The notes under the pieces: generated by a model
Told to the model about the DNA's origin: nothing
Database searches by the model: none
Seen by the model: only the letters and a program-made list of their open reading frames with translations
Source of the DNA: Burkholderiales bacterium
Lineage (GTDB): Bacteria > Pseudomonadota > Gammaproteobacteria > Burkholderiales > Nitrosomonadaceae
NCBI GenBank assembly: GCA_024235735.1
Contig: JACKLU010000033.1
Location: forward strand, 1-6,024
DNA: 6,024 bases
Reading direction: 5' to 3'
Position numbers and translations under genes: made by a program
Shown here: positions 3,944-6,024 of the stretch, one piece after another
Position numbering within the stretch: the first letter of the stretch is position 1
Layout: every line of letters starts with the position of its first letter

Positions 3944-5782
3944 TTCGTCGACAGTACCAATACGCGTTATACCTGCGCCAAAAGACGCACCGAGGACAAA
4001 AACTTCTTCATCTTTGATGCCGATATACGCATTGGTACCGGAATAAAAACGGTATTCAAAACCTTCCAACAAGCGATTCTCGGCGTTGGCTGGGGCAAAA
4101 AACTGTGGAAACAATTGTTCGGCCAGGGTAAAAATGCGTTGTTCGCGCTGATCGTTCGGGATCAGCAAAATAGACTTGAAGCTGCCATCAACCTCTCCGG
4201 CAAAGACAAAATCTCCGGTGTCACTGAACTGGCTGGGCGTTCCGCTGGTATTGACCTGCGCTTCACCCGCATTGCCACCACGATTATTTCTATCAATTGC
4301 AAATATCTGACGGAGAATCCGTTCTTGTCCATTCGCATTGATTTTCATGCCGGTCATCGCCTTCAGACGCAGTTCTCCACTAATTTGTCCACGCCAGATC
4401 GCATCGACTATCGCAGTATTGGGACTGACTGCATCCCGGGAACGGGCATTGAAAATGAAATCGCCGTTACGGTTAAGCGCCTGCCCCAGAAATTGGGAAT
4501 AAAACCAGGTCTGATCAAACCCAGGCGGCCTACGGTTCTGCCGTGCCATCACGGACAATTGAATTTCACCGGTTTCCTGTAAACTGGAGTATGGCTGGCT
4601 GGTTCTGGGCAGACCTGAAAGTAAAGCGGTTTCCCCGGTTGTCAATGTAACAGGCACAACCGATGCGCCATTATTGCTCACGCTACTGGAAAAGAAAGGA
4701 AAAGGCAGATCGGCAATAATAGCGTTCGGATCACCCGGCAAGATTTCTTCCGCCAGCACAATCAGTCTGGGTTGCTCTCCTTCCCCCTTGTACCAGAGAC
4801 TACCTTTGTTTTGTGTAATAGATGACGGATTTCTGAGGAAAACGGGAAAAGCCACATTGCCTTGATCATCAACAATCGGTTGTGACAGGGGCAGGAACGC
4901 ATTTTGGAAATTGAATTCCGCTTGCGCCATGCCGGGCACCGCTTCTCCCTCTCCTGGCAACAAGGAATCTTGAACCATCACGGCCTGCCATTGCCCGCTC
5001 TGCCATTTGAACAGGCCAGCCGCAGGCGCGCAAGGGCGGTTGTCCTCGCCAATGAATCCCAATCCTCCGGTTGCCAAGGCAACCACACCTGACTGATTAA
5101 TGGAGACGACTGGCGGAGCTAAAAAGCGACAGCCTGACACTGGACTCGGGAGACGGATGATAGTACTGAAATCATGCAGCCAGATACCTGCTTCATTCGA
5201 AGTCGTCATCCCCGAAATCACCATACCGGCATCCGACATGGCAAAACCAAAAATTCCAATGACTCCAATGAATGTTCCTGCCGGAAAACCAGGCGCAGGA
5301 TCACCATCTCGCAAAATGCCCAAAGTTGTCCCGTCGACATGCGCCAAAAGTGCCCTTTGGGTCGACTGGCCAGCGCCTTTCATCATGGCCGGAAAACCGA
5401 TCAAGCCGGATGGTGTAACGACGAATCGACCAACATTCTGTGCGGCATCAGTTGAGTCAAATAACACGTTAGGCGGAAATCCACTAACCGCTTCATTCTC
5501 TCGCACAATGGCGCGCAACTGGCCAGGCAGGCCAGCCCAGACTGCGTTAGTGTTGTTTTCAGTTGAACCAAGGCTGATATCAGCTGCACCGGAAAAAGCA
5601 ATATGCCCGGATGCACCAATGACTGGATTATCGACACTCCAGTAAATAAACCCCTCGGGGAAATCAACCGCCGGTTGCCCCGTATCGGCAATCATCTTGA
5701 CCGTTGCATGAGAATGAGCAGGCAGCATGATTATCAACATCGCAGCTAAAAACCGGCTTGCTATTCGGAATATATTTTTCAT
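3911..5782 (-). CDS. Exported NxxGxxAF-repeat protein with LFPQ/YIGI C-terminal module
   Basis: The 623-residue product starts with a signal peptide: MKNIFRIASR, a hydrophobic core to about 20, then PAHSHA with likely cleavage after Ala26. The body holds diverged copies of the NxxGxxAF tandem repeat near 53-63 (GASGHIAF), 122-130, 183-191, 227-236, 304-312 (DDQGNVAF), 368-377, 437-444 (NRNGDFIF) and 519-527 (SDTGDFVF), spaced about 55-75 residues. LRDGDPAPGFP at 157-167 is a typical spacer segment. Such repeats suggest a beta-propeller-like surface protein. Residues 553-598 (LAEQLFPQFF, then YRFYSGTNAYIGI and VFVLG) form a separate C-terminal module seen in other betaproteobacterial envelope proteins. 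The start is ATG 5782, since AAGGA lies five bases upstream; the upstream ATG at 5848 would add a charged leader before the signal peptide. The ligand is unknown. Confidence 0.82.
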   Translation of the reverse strand: MKNIFRIASRFLAAMLIIMLPAHSHATVKMIADTGQPAVDFPEGFIYWSVDNPVIGASGHIAFSGAADISLGSTENNTNAVWAGLPGQLRAIVRENEAVSGFPPNVLFDSTDAAQNVGRFVVTPSGLIGFPAMMKGAGQSTQRALLAHVDGTTLGILRDGDPAPGFPAGTFIGVIGIFGFAMSDAGMVISGMTTSNEAGIWLHDFSTIIRLPSPVSGCRFLAPPVVSINQSGVVALATGGLGFIGEDNRPCAPAAGLFKWQSGQWQAVMVQDSLLPGEGEAVPGMAQAEFNFQNAFLPLSQPIVDDQGNVAFPVFLRNPSSITQNKGSLWYKGEGEQPRLIVLAEEILPGDPNAIIADLPFPFFSSSVSNNGASVVPVTLTTGETALLSGLPRTSQPYSSLQETGEIQLSVMARQNRRPPGFDQTWFYSQFLGQALNRNGDFIFNARSRDAVSPNTAIVDAIWRGQISGELRLKAMTGMKINANGQERILRQIFAIDRNNRGGNAGEAQVNTSGTPSQFSDTGDFVFAGEVDGSFKSILLIPNDQREQRIFTLAEQLFPQFFAPANAENRLLEGFEYRFYSGTNAYIGIKDEEVFVLGASFGAGITRIGTVDETLALLESMVR

Positions 5783-5835
5783 GGTTTTCCTTATTTTTTG
5801 ATTTTTGAAAAAAGAATAAATTATTCTTCCATGAC

Positions 5836-5864
5836 ATCTTAAGTGCATACAACCGGCTTAACAA
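5836..5864 (-). promoter_or_regulatory. Candidate promoter for the NxxGxxAF-repeat gene
   Basis: On -, TTGTTA (5864-5859), a 17-base spacer and TAAGAT (5841-5836) lie 54 bases before the ATG. The -35 side overlaps a CGGCTT-AAC-AAGCCG hairpin (5854-5868), a possible operator. The leader then contains GAATAA-T-TTATTC followed by six T (5826-5808 on -), a weak AT-rich stem that could act as an attenuator. Confidence 0.45.
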
Positions 5865-5909
5865 GCCGCAATCCCTGCCCCCATATCAACACCACACTTC
5901 AAAACATGG

Positions 5910-5939
5910 TTGATTTTCATGCGCCGGTCGCCATATGAT
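5910..5939 (+). promoter_or_regulatory. Candidate promoter for the gene starting at 6009
   Basis: TTGATT (5910-5915) and TATGAT (5934-5939) are separated by 18 bases. The -10 box is about 70 bases before the likely start codon. This and the candidate promoter at 5836-5864 form a divergent promoter region. Confidence 0.5.
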
Positions 5940-6008
5940 GAATATTACTGGTTTGCACACCGATAGGGCGGCATGCCGATTCCCGCGCCACCATGAGGAA
6001 AGATAGCA

Positions 6009-6024
6009 ATGAACACGGCGACAC
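6009..6024 (+). CDS. 5' end of an unidentified gene (partial)
   Basis: GAGGAAAG at 5995-6002 is a strong ribosome binding site placed six bases before ATG 6009, which opens M-N-T-A-T and runs off the window. An ATG at 5993 in another frame also stays open to the end but overlaps the ribosome site, so it is less likely. Too little is visible to name the product. Confidence 0.5.

Noticed and set aside
3893..4582. 229-codon open frame on +
   Set aside because: It is antisense to the NxxGxxAF-repeat gene, which has a signal peptide, ribosome site and repeats. The + product has no recognisable domain.
5100..5645. 181-codon open frame on +
   Set aside because: It is antisense to the same repeat gene. 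Its Pro-rich, low-complexity product is typical of an opposite-strand shadow.

Overview
The window reads as proteobacterial chromosome, most likely from a betaproteobacterium of the Nitrosomonas/Nitrosospira type. This rests on the tatB-tatC order, a SlyB-like glycine-zipper protein with a CxxC motif, and a large NxxGxxAF-repeat exported protein with a 'LFPQ...YIGI...VFVLG' C-terminus. The taxon is an inference, not a demonstration.

Layout. Bases 1-890 hold the end of tatB and all of tatC, which encode the twin-arginine translocase. A small exported SlyB-like protein follows on + (1032-1685). On the right, a 623-residue exported NxxGxxAF-repeat protein lies on - (5782-3911), convergent with the SlyB-like gene. 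A new + strand gene just begins at 6009 behind a good promoter candidate.

Between the convergent genes sits the main find, about 2.05 kb (1777-3828) that I read as a dead, truncated integron. On + at about 3451-3745 is the N-terminal third of an integron integrase (intI), frameshifted and lacking the catalytic domain. Divergent from it, on -, are two gene cassettes in canonical order: (1) an FRG-domain protein (3285-2602) followed by a complete 132-bp attC (2584-2453), and (2) a vapBC toxin-antitoxin pair (2390-1807) with its own promoter and a probable operator. Cassette ends are readable to the base. Cassette 1 is bounded by GTTAGCT/AGCTAAC boxes inside a 12-bp inverted repeat. Cassette 2 starts with GTTATGT and keeps the matching ACATAAC box overlapping the vapC stop codon, but the rest of its attC is gone.

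The integron fragment is bracketed by two diverged direct copies (about 118 and 115 bp, roughly four in five bases identical) of the junction between the SlyB-like and NxxGxxAF genes. Each copy carries one intact gene end and one remnant of the other gene. The integron is truncated at both edges exactly where these copies begin, which suggests capture or deletion linked to duplication of the junction.
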